Notes under the pieces: model-generated
Database searches by the model: none
Told to the model about the DNA's origin: nothing
What the model saw: the letters and a program-made list of their open reading frames with translations, nothing else
DNA from: Vibrio splendidus
GTDB taxonomy: Bacteria > Pseudomonadota > Gammaproteobacteria > Enterobacterales > Vibrionaceae
Reading direction: 5' to 3'
DNA length: 64,000 nt
Assembly: GCF_024347615.1 (NCBI RefSeq)
Contig: NZ_AP025509.1
Coordinates: forward strand, 1,674,001 to 1,738,000
In this document: positions 56,401 to 62,877 of the stretch, piece by piece
Position numbering within the stretch: position 1 is the first letter of the stretch
Layout of the letters: every line of letters begins with the position of its first letter
Made by a program: the position numbers and the translations under genes

Positions 56401-56621
56401 AAAACTGGCTAAGTGTACTTAAATGTCAAAACTGTGTGCTGTCTGACGGTCGTATCAGCCCAACCTTGACGAAAGATACTGATAATTTTGTTAAAATGTT
56501 GAGCGGTGAAATCCCGCTAGAAAAGCTGGCTGGCTTGCACAAATGGCTACTGAGTACTGGCTTGAAATACACGGCTGGTCGCTACTTTAGACCGGGGATG
56601 ATCTTCGCCTACTTGTATTAA
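53475..56621 (+). CDS. GH116 beta-glucosidase (GBA2-like)
   Basis: A 1048-residue enzyme without signal peptide, so probably cytoplasmic. It has the N-terminal GBA2-type beta domain (GMAVGGIGNTFTLTPNG) and C-terminal (alpha/alpha)6 domain. The presumed nucleophile is Glu538 in LVKECVDYPFFNSLDVYFYGS; the acid/base is probably an Asp in RGTDDTFDN (691-692). Likely releases glucose from beta-glucosides. Residues 205-236 are a repeat insert. ATG 53475 is chosen because upstream codons overlap the epimerase gene. Its first 800 bases are noticeably AT-rich. Confidence 0.82.
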   Translation: MNNKIPYTSYSGNSEHLCKKGDAVEFIQPWYTPISTTPENTGMAVGGIGNTFTLTPNGNTPNFSFIPGIFVDCSEQVINFNDFYASVMNVPTIDTLQVLNEQELSVHLNFYPALFDGKKIESREMSNAISLIQTALKNGRFYQENKTNFTKWNVEFSNKTQLLIAEDSGSTICQLYVALDFFNGLLINDTTRLLSLTAGDNNDMDSISGSDIDSINGSDIDSINGSDIDGVNGRDIEYQALYPLAEYKYNSFDDINIKRKVVSPIVKENKRLCSLPMHWNHFELTNNSSQPRVITLAQPLQNLIGSTYQKGRDGIQDSACTLSQNPIAQQHEVVNLKGESHSFTGVQLSSQSPYQSDIEGEVVFGVQADNHLTESGKVSISVKPTLYTSKTAQQTEFALKTGRTNAEFQTGIYTGREALSALVVVQVELEPGESVDLRFAQVMAHSKVMLNGWHSDKAYTQFYPQVKPALPMLEDMLPKLETIEQQIVEQQTTFLEQAQNKISQPESALRYATMAMNSLSFLAESTVWDKEDKFLVKECVDYPFFNSLDVYFYGSFSLLYLLPELDGCVMKEFSKAILAEDFTERRYWEYEATPNAELIDDKYQGVRAIRGAVIHDLGSPFDIQPDAYSWHNVKEWKDLAPKYILMVYRHYQNTQDISVVKECWQAVTESIDFLSNLIAEGDDLPLTRGTDDTFDNLASHGISIYCASLWVAGLQAASELAQLMGESERANGYLTRSKKALATVEQSLWDDKEGYYHFFVTPVQAKHLTGAGYQALETLGLSLTGDAIADKNTLNTYLNETDTSISISKVSQRVSKKRLLSEAAPQAFTQEYLDLVPDSDNSFGDALLADSYLKLIGLEGIFPQENIQRALDYVYKHNFEINSPKLGVANMTLADGSPHEAFQAQDVWIGVQFSVATALSLAGKNQQAETLMDTVYTALYDYSKIPFAAPEGFNCSVSVHEEDLIEAFKLTQNDAKNWLSVLKCQNCVLSDGRISPTLTKDTDNFVKMLSGEIPLEKLAGLHKWLLSTGLKYTAGRYFRPGMIFAYLY
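54087..54182 (+). repeat. In-frame 24-bp tandem repeat in the GH116 gene
   Basis: Four 24-base units encode DSISGSDI, DSINGSDI, DSINGSDI and DGVNGRDI (residues 205-236). The middle units are essentially identical at the DNA level, which fits recent slipped-strand expansion. The frame is kept by any whole-unit change. Confidence 0.93.
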
Positions 56622-56672
56622 CTTAATGACACGATTTTCAGCTAAAGCAGTGGTATGCAGGTTGAAACTGAT

Positions 56673-56691
56673 GGGGAGCTTAAAGCTCCCC
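56673..56691 (+). terminator. Hairpin between GH116 and lacI2
   Basis: GGGGAGC-TTAAA-GCTCCCC, a strong stem without a U-tract, 26 bases before the lacI2 start. It may limit readthrough or stabilise the upstream mRNA. Confidence 0.5.
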
Positions 56692-56717
56692 GAATGTCAC
56701 TTGATTAGGGATTCGAG

Positions 56718-57731
56718 ATGCGCACTAAAACAAAAAAAACAACAGTATACGATGTAGCAAGACTGGCTGGTGTTTCTCCCAGTACCGTGTCTCGCTTCCT
56801 TAATCGAACCACTTATGTGTCTGACGATAAAAGCCAAAATATTGAGCAAGCGATTAAAGACACGGGCTACAAACCTAATTTTCAAATGCAAGAAAACACC
56901 AACCGACGCTCGCTCACTATTGGTGTATTGGTACAACACCCTGACAGCCCTTATACCAGCCGTATTCTCAATGACATGGAGAAAACACTGATCGCTCAAG
57001 GTTATTCGTTAGTAATCGCGACAGGGCATTGGCAGAAAAAGTTAGAAATGCACGCGTTGGAGTATCTCGCAAAAAGTAACGTGGATGGCATGATCATCGT
57101 GACAGGAAGCATTACTCAGGAAGAGATTGCCAAGTATGCACAAGACATTCCTATCGTGATGGTTGGCTACGATTTTGTTGAGAATAACGTCCGCTCCATC
57201 AATATTGATAACATGTTGGGCGGCTACATGGCAACATTACATTTACTGCAACAAGGGCATGTGAATATTGCTCATATTAAGGGGCTTTTAAGTCAACCTG
57301 ATTCGGGAAACCGCTTTGAAGGCTATAAGAAAGCACTTCAAGAAGCGGGCATTAAAGTGATGCCAAAACTCGTTAAACAGGGTGATTTCAGTAGTGAGTC
57401 TGGCTACGAGAAAACGGTGGAGTTGATTGAATCTAAGGTTCACTTCTCTGCCTTGTTTGCTGCAAATGACCAAACGGCTTACGGTGCGATTAAGGCGCTG
57501 TCTGACCACGGTTATAAAGTGCCAGAAGATGTGTCTGTGATTGGCTTTGATGATTTGCCGACCTCTAAGTATTTCACGCCAGCCCTGACGACGCTGAGAC
57601 AGCCGATTGAAGAGATTGGTGAAGTGTGTGCTCAGTCGATTTTGAACCTGTTATCTGGCGAGCGGCATGAAGCTCGACTACCACCCATTGATTTAATCGT
57701 CAGAGAGTCGACCAAATCATTGTATCGTTAA
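56718..57731 (+). CDS. LacI family transcriptional regulator 2
   Basis: A 337-residue repressor: helix-turn-helix TTVYDVARLAGVSPSTVSRFLN, then a sugar-binding domain with IGVLVQHPDSPYTSRIL and VSVIGFDDLPTSKYFTPALT. It lies 96 bases downstream of the GH116 gene and is probably co-transcribed with it. Its targets likely include the epimerase/GH116 pair; no operator was recognised in the 64-base divergent region 53411-53474. Confidence 0.9.
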   Translation: MRTKTKKTTVYDVARLAGVSPSTVSRFLNRTTYVSDDKSQNIEQAIKDTGYKPNFQMQENTNRRSLTIGVLVQHPDSPYTSRILNDMEKTLIAQGYSLVIATGHWQKKLEMHALEYLAKSNVDGMIIVTGSITQEEIAKYAQDIPIVMVGYDFVENNVRSINIDNMLGGYMATLHLLQQGHVNIAHIKGLLSQPDSGNRFEGYKKALQEAGIKVMPKLVKQGDFSSESGYEKTVELIESKVHFSALFAANDQTAYGAIKALSDHGYKVPEDVSVIGFDDLPTSKYFTPALTTLRQPIEEIGEVCAQSILNLLSGERHEARLPPIDLIVRESTKSLYR

Positions 57732-57737
57732 TTTCAA

Positions 57738-57881
57738 GACAAGCCTCAAGGTGGTGCGACCGTGATGGTTCGTATTGATGTCAATACGAACCATGGTGCA
57801 GGAATGCCGCTGAGTAAAGCTATCGATCTCACTGCCTATATTTGCGCGTTCACATTGTTCAATATGGGGCAGGTAAGCTAA
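57738..57881 (+). pseudogene. Remnant of a prolyl oligopeptidase 3' end
   Basis: It reads DKPQGGATVMVRIDVNTNHG and continues AGMPLSKAIDLTAYICAFTL then FNMGQVS before a stop. By hand alignment about four-fifths of bases match the 3' end of the peptidase gene at about 38534-38670. The catalytic His is kept but the Gly before it became Asn, and everything upstream is missing. It abuts the lacI2 stop codon. Degraded duplicate or recombination scar. Confidence 0.85.
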
Positions 57882-58034
57882 AACATTTCTGCCCCAATCC
57901 AATTCTGGATGATTTTTATCACATTTCAAGGCTGGCTATTTGACCTACATTTTTAATCAATGCAGTGTCTAGTGAAGTGGGGTCTAACATGCTATACCTA
58001 GGTTCTGCCACTAAGTACTAGCTACTTATAATTT

Positions 58035-58068
58035 CTTGCCTTGCCTTGCCTTGCCTTGCCAGTATAAT
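58035..58068 (+). promoter_or_regulatory. Acyltransferase promoter containing a CTTGC x5 repeat
   Basis: Five perfect CTTGC units (58035-58059) directly precede a consensus -10 TATAAT (58063-58068). A -35-like TTGCCT falls inside the array at 58041-58046, with 16-base spacing. The predicted start lies about 20 bases before the acyltransferase ATG. Repeat number could change expression by slippage. Confidence 0.65.
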
Positions 58069-58095
58069 TACTTTCAATCAATTAAATAATCGTGA

Positions 58096-60084
58096 ATGTT
58101 CATGTCGTCTTATCGTAGAGAGCTTGATGGTCTTCGAGCTTTAGCTGTTATCGCAGTAATTATTTATCATGCTAATTTGGAGATCTTTGGTTTTCAAATA
58201 TTTCAAGGAGGATTTTTTGGTGTTGATGTTTTCTTCGTTCTGTCGGGATACTTGATTACAGGAATAATTCGTAGTCAGATGGACAACGGTACATTCACAT
58301 TTAGAGATTTTTATTGGCGAAGAGCTAAGAGAATAGTGCCAGCATTGGTCACAATGTTGTTAGTTACTTCAGGATTAGCATTCCTAATTTTACTACCAAG
58401 TGATTTAGTAACTTATGCTAAGTCGCTCCAATCCACGTTGTATTTTGGTTCAAACCACTTCTTCTACGGTGAAGAGAGTTATACAGCGGCTGCAAGTATT
58501 TATCGCCCCTTACTGCATACTTGGAGTCTATCCGTTGAGTGGCAGTTCTACGTAGTATTTCCGCTTATTGTTTGGTGGATCAATACGTTTTTCCCTCGAT
58601 ACTTTTTCGGAGTACTTCTTGCTTTAGCGCTAATATCATTACAGGCATCTAGCTTCATCGTAAAAGTGAACCCTGAGATGGCATTCTATCTTCTTCCTAC
58701 GAGATCTTGGGAATTAATATTAGGAGGTTTAGTTAGCTTTTATAATAGAAGCAATCTTGAAAATGCTATTAAAGGTAGTTTACTATCTTTTGCATTTAAA
58801 TCCTTGCCTATTATCGGGTTATTTCTTGTCGTGCATTCTATGATTTTTGTTGGACACGAAGTTAAACACCCTTCATTTATTACATTACTTCCTGTTTTAG
58901 GGACTTGCCTTTTCATAATGTTTGCTCATAAAGGTGAGCTTTCTAATGATCTCCTATCCCTAAAGCCATTTGTTGGTGTTGGTTTAATTTCTTATTCTTT
59001 ATATCTATGGCATCAACCAGTATTTGTTTTTTTTAGATTTATCAAGCATGATTATTTTAGGATAGAACAATTTATCTTACTAGTAACTATTAGTCTTTTG
59101 CTTTCATACTTCACCTACATCTTTGTAGAAAAAAAATTCAGGAAAACAAATGTAGGGTGGATTCACTTAACAGTGATGGTTTTTTCTGTGATGTTTCTAT
59201 TCTTATATTCCTTTGGAATGAAACATTACATCGAAGAATATTTTAACAAGCCAATGGCAATCGCTTCTATGGAAGCTACTAATAAAAACCCTTATGAATG
59301 CATGGTAGGACAGAATGTAAAACTAAGTGAACTATCATACTGCTACATTGGTAATAAAGATAATATTAAGGCCATTGTCGTCGGTGATAGTCATGCAGAT
59401 GCATTAACTACGTCAATATCAAGTGTGTTAAATTTAGAAAAAGAAGGTCTTATCGCACTTACTCGAGCATCTTGCCCCTTTGTTATTAATGCAAAAAGTA
59501 ATGTAGATGGAGATTCTTGCTATAAAGAAAATTTTCTTAGACTGAAAGAACTTAAAAGTAATTTCCTTGACGTGCCTATATTTATTATTGCGAGATGGTC
59601 AGCATATATTTATGGCCAATCTAATCCCAAAAGAATTATTGGTGATAATCGAGCTTCTATGTATTTTGGTGAAAATGATGATATGAAGGAACTAGACTTA
59701 ATATCATCGTTTCGTGAAAACTTAGTGCTTTCAGCATGTGAAGTAAACAAAAAATCCCCAGTTTACATTACTCAGCCAATACCTGAAATGAGAAAAAATA
59801 TACCTAAAACAATGGCTGAAAACATTCGTTTAGGTCGAAAAAATATCGATTACTCACTTGATGAGGATATGTACTACGAGAGAAATGATAAAATAAGAGA
59901 GGTGATCTCTAGTCTTTCTACTTCATGTGGTGTGCATGTGCTAGACCCTACAAAATATCTTTGTAATGAAGGTAAATGCATTGCTGAAATTGATGGAAGG
60001 CCAATTTATTATGATGGGGATCATTTGAGTGAATTTGGGAATAAATTACTCAGTCCTTTATTTGAAAAAGCCTTATATCATTAG
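58096..60084 (+). CDS. AT3 membrane acyltransferase with SGNH domain (OafA-like)
   Basis: A 662-residue protein that probably O-acetylates surface polysaccharide or lipopolysaccharide. The N-terminal AT3 domain (about 1-350, about ten helices) starts with YRRELDGLRALAVIAVIIYH. A C-terminal periplasmic SGNH domain contains the nucleophile block VVGDSHADA (near 433) and YYDGDHLSEFG. Base composition is clearly more AT-rich than in the neighbours, suggesting lateral acquisition. ATG 58096 or 58102. Single-gene unit. Confidence 0.9.
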   Translation: MFMSSYRRELDGLRALAVIAVIIYHANLEIFGFQIFQGGFFGVDVFFVLSGYLITGIIRSQMDNGTFTFRDFYWRRAKRIVPALVTMLLVTSGLAFLILLPSDLVTYAKSLQSTLYFGSNHFFYGEESYTAAASIYRPLLHTWSLSVEWQFYVVFPLIVWWINTFFPRYFFGVLLALALISLQASSFIVKVNPEMAFYLLPTRSWELILGGLVSFYNRSNLENAIKGSLLSFAFKSLPIIGLFLVVHSMIFVGHEVKHPSFITLLPVLGTCLFIMFAHKGELSNDLLSLKPFVGVGLISYSLYLWHQPVFVFFRFIKHDYFRIEQFILLVTISLLLSYFTYIFVEKKFRKTNVGWIHLTVMVFSVMFLFLYSFGMKHYIEEYFNKPMAIASMEATNKNPYECMVGQNVKLSELSYCYIGNKDNIKAIVVGDSHADALTTSISSVLNLEKEGLIALTRASCPFVINAKSNVDGDSCYKENFLRLKELKSNFLDVPIFIIARWSAYIYGQSNPKRIIGDNRASMYFGENDDMKELDLISSFRENLVLSACEVNKKSPVYITQPIPEMRKNIPKTMAENIRLGRKNIDYSLDEDMYYERNDKIREVISSLSTSCGVHVLDPTKYLCNEGKCIAEIDGRPIYYDGDHLSEFGNKLLSPLFEKALYH

Positions 60085-60501
60085 ATATAACTGCTGATAA
60101 TGCGAGCTGCCAAGCCTTTTAAATCAAAGCCTAATCAAGCGCAAGTTTGCGACTTGCGCTAACCCTTGGTAACTCAGGCTGACAATACTTAAAGTTATTC
60201 ATGAATTACTAATTTAGCAAAGGCACTATCAAGTGTTTGTCCAAAAACGAGATGAACGAAGCCGCTCTTCGACTGTGACCCAACTACCAGCTAACCCTGT
60301 TTAAAGTCCGTCAATTTTAGCAAACCTTCATAATCGCTGAGTTGATTTTTCATATACGCCAGAAAAGAAAAATGTCGCATCCATGCGACATTTTTCTTTT
60401 GGCGGCCAAACCAGTTTTGCTATATCCATTCTAGATTTCAATCCATTAGGAGATTATTCAGAATGTACTTATAAGACGCTGTTAATGTTGATTAGTTCCC
60501 G
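60085..60501. other. Gene-free interval after the acyltransferase
   Basis: This 417-base interval contains a 9-bp hairpin, AGCGCAAGT-TTGCG-ACTTGCGCT (60138-60160), without a U-tract, and the strong terminator at 60363. A 20-codon minus-strand frame at 60291-60353 lacks support. The sequence looks like decayed DNA; no mobile element was recognised. Confidence 0.45.
60363..60400. terminator. Strong bidirectional terminator
   Basis: AAAAGAAAAATGTCGCAT and ATGCGACATTTTTCTTTT are perfectly complementary over 18 bp. It ends the dual-ATPase transcript (minus strand) and can also stop transcription from the left. Confidence 0.93.
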
Positions 60502-62130
60502 TTACGCCGCATTTTTTTTCGATTTATTTTCTAAGTCGAATGACGCTGCGATTAACTTCTTGGTGTAGTCATTTTTTGGTGCATTGAAAATCTCTTCTGC
60601 AGACCCTTCTTCCATCACTTCACCCTTCTGCATCACCAATACACGATCCGACAGTGCTTTCACTACCGAGAGGTCATGGCTGATGAACAGGAAGCCGATA
60701 TTGTGCTTGGCTTGAATGTCTTTCAGCAGGTCAATCACGGTCAGTTGTACTGAGCGATCGAGTGCTGAAGTAGGTTCATCCAGCAAAATGAAAGAAGGTT
60801 CAAGAATCAGCGCGCGAGCAATCGCGATACGTTGTCTTTGTCCGCCAGAGAACTCATGCGGATAACGGTTTATTGAATTCGGCTCTAAGCGAACTTCAAT
60901 CAATGCTTTGCGCGCTCTTTCTAAACGTTCTTGCTTGGATAGATGAGGTTGATGCACCGTTAAGCCTTCGGTGATGATTTCCCCAACTGTCATGCGTGGT
61001 GACAAAGAACCATAAGGATCTTGGAACACCATTTGGACATCTTTCTTGAGCTTGTGACGCTCTTTATCACTTAATAAGCTAACGTCTTGGCCTTTGTAAA
61101 CAATACGTCCGGTACTTGGCAGCAAGCCGATTAACGCTCGTCCCAGTGTTGATTTTCCTGAACCGGATTCACCAACAATACCCAAGGTTTCGCCCTGTTT
61201 AAGATTCAACGAAATGCCTTTTACGGCTTCGAAATACTGACTTTTACTCTTGATGAAATGTGATTTAACCAAGAACTGAACTCGGATATCGTCAGCACAC
61301 AATAGCTCTGGGGCTGACGCCTCAACAGGAACCTTAGCGCCTTTAGGAATCGAGTTAATCAGCATGCGTGTGTAATCGTGTCTTGGATTCTCGAATAAGG
61401 CTTGAGTCATCCCTTCTTCAACTAGCTCACCTTTGCACATCACCAGAACACGGTCGGCAAAATGTTTTACTACGCCAAGGTCATGGGTGATGAACAAAAT
61501 TGCCATGCCCATTTTGTTTTGGATTTCTTTGATAAGAGAAAGCACTTCCGCTTGTACGGTCACATCCAATGCGGTGGTGGGTTCGTCGGCAATCAAAATG
61601 TCGGGCTCGTTGATCAAAGCCATCGCAATCATGATGCGCTGCAACTGACCGCCTGAAAACTCATGCGGATACTTGTTGTAAGCCTGCTCTGGCATTGGTA
61701 AATGCACAAGATTGAAGAGCTCTAGCACACGCTGTTTTGCTTTTGATTTCGATACATTGCGGTGACACATAATGGCTTCCGCCACTTGTGTGCCCACGCG
61801 CAGGTATGGGTTGAGAGAGGTCATCGGTTCCTGAAAGATCATGCCGATTCTGTCGCCACGAATCGACTGCATTTCTCGTTCAGTCTTGCCAAGTATTGAT
61901 TGCCCCTCAAATTCTATTTCAGATTGAGCATCAATGATGGCGTTATCAGGGAGCAAACGCATGAGTGCGTTAGAAGAGACTGATTTGCCTGAACCTGATT
62001 CACCAACAATGGCCAAGGTTTCGCTAGAATTAAGGGTAAAGTTAACCTTTTTTACCGCATCAATGATTCCATCATTGGTTGTGAAGCTAACGGAGAGGTT
62101 ATTGACTTTAAGAATGGCCCGGTCCGACAT
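60502..62130 (-). CDS. Dual-ATPase ABC protein (YejF/GsiA-like)
   Basis: A 542-residue cytoplasmic protein with two complete ATPase domains of the peptide-importer family. Domain 1 (about 5-260) has GESGSGKSV, FSGGQLQRI and LIADEPTTALD. Domain 2 (about 275-530) has GESGSGKST, FSGGQRQRI and ILLDEPTSALD. Such fused ATPases serve YejABEF-type peptide importers, but no permease or binding-protein gene is adjacent. It starts 12 bases after the small upstream gene, with a Fur-box match before that gene. Confidence 0.92.
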   Translation of the reverse strand: MSDRAILKVNNLSVSFTTNDGIIDAVKKVNFTLNSSETLAIVGESGSGKSVSSNALMRLLPDNAIIDAQSEIEFEGQSILGKTEREMQSIRGDRIGMIFQEPMTSLNPYLRVGTQVAEAIMCHRNVSKSKAKQRVLELFNLVHLPMPEQAYNKYPHEFSGGQLQRIMIAMALINEPDILIADEPTTALDVTVQAEVLSLIKEIQNKMGMAILFITHDLGVVKHFADRVLVMCKGELVEEGMTQALFENPRHDYTRMLINSIPKGAKVPVEASAPELLCADDIRVQFLVKSHFIKSKSQYFEAVKGISLNLKQGETLGIVGESGSGKSTLGRALIGLLPSTGRIVYKGQDVSLLSDKERHKLKKDVQMVFQDPYGSLSPRMTVGEIITEGLTVHQPHLSKQERLERARKALIEVRLEPNSINRYPHEFSGGQRQRIAIARALILEPSFILLDEPTSALDRSVQLTVIDLLKDIQAKHNIGFLFISHDLSVVKALSDRVLVMQKGEVMEEGSAEEIFNAPKNDYTKKLIAASFDLENKSKKNAA

Positions 62131-62142
62131 GATATATCCTTA

Positions 62143-62637
62143 TCAATTTAAGACATTAGGTGAAGATTTCACTTCTGACGTGGTTTTAAGTTGCCCAAAA
62201 TGGTGATGAGCACGTTGAATTTGTTCTAGTTCGAGCATCCAATACGAACTGCGTTGAGCACTGCAAAAAGCGATCAAGTGATTGAGTAGATCTTCACTCT
62301 GTTTTTCCAGCAGTGAATAGGTGCGTTGGATCAGTTCTGTGCTTTCGAGAGAGATAAATTGCATCAGTGCGTAAGACTGATTCAAGGTGTCGAAGGCTTG
62401 CTGATGATGGCCTAAACGGTTGAAAATCTCTGATTGAGCGACACTTGCGTCTCTAAGCCCTGCAAGTAGACAGGCAAATTGGCAGGGCTTGATGTCGCTT
62501 TGGTATGCAGCATCTTGGATGTGGTGAGGAAGAGACGTTAGAACATCACCATACAGGCGCTGTGCTTCTGGCCAGTGACCTTGTTCCATTAACTGTTCAG
62601 CTTTTAGGTAGTGCATCCAGCATCGTTCAATTTCCAT
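62143..62637 (-). CDS. Hypothetical helical protein (TPR-like)
   Basis: A 164-residue soluble, helix-rich protein. WMHYLKAEQLMEQGHWPEAQRLY has the spacing of a tetratricopeptide repeat, and RLGHHQQAFDTLNQSYALMQF is a second possible unit. It is not recognised as a named family. ATG 62637 is preferred over the GTG two codons upstream because gaggat lies at the right distance. Probably the first gene of a two-gene, possibly iron-regulated unit with the dual-ATPase gene. Confidence 0.65.
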   Translation of the reverse strand: MEIERCWMHYLKAEQLMEQGHWPEAQRLYGDVLTSLPHHIQDAAYQSDIKPCQFACLLAGLRDASVAQSEIFNRLGHHQQAFDTLNQSYALMQFISLESTELIQRTYSLLEKQSEDLLNHLIAFCSAQRSSYWMLELEQIQRAHHHFGQLKTTSEVKSSPNVLN

Positions 62638-62672
62638 ATCCACATCCTCAATTTATAATATCTGAAAATGTT

Positions 62673-62691
62673 AATGATATTTATTATCAAA
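62673..62691 (-). promoter_or_regulatory. Fur-box match upstream of the TPR-like/dual-ATPase pair
   Basis: The core TGATATTTATTATCA (62675-62689) matches the 7-1-7 Fur consensus TGATAATnATTATCA with one mismatch. It lies about 36 bases before the TPR-like gene start and about 190 before the Lon-like gene on the other strand. The closer gene is the likelier target. Confidence 0.65.
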
Positions 62692-62877
62692 TGCAAATTA
62701 AAATCATTCACATGTTAAGTTGGTAAATAAAGTGGCCGGTTATTCTTAAAAATGGCTCAAATTGTGCGTTATTTGCTCAGTTGAACAGCGATGTTGCGTA
62801 AGTCACTAAATTTATAGGAAATTACATCTACACTGATTTTATCTACACCCAAGTAATGAAGGACTAAGGAGGCGGCG

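Noticed and set aside
60291..60353. 20-codon minus-strand frame (MKNQLSDYEG...)
   Set aside because: Too short, with no convincing ribosome-binding site or identifiable family; could be part of a decayed gene but this cannot be shown.
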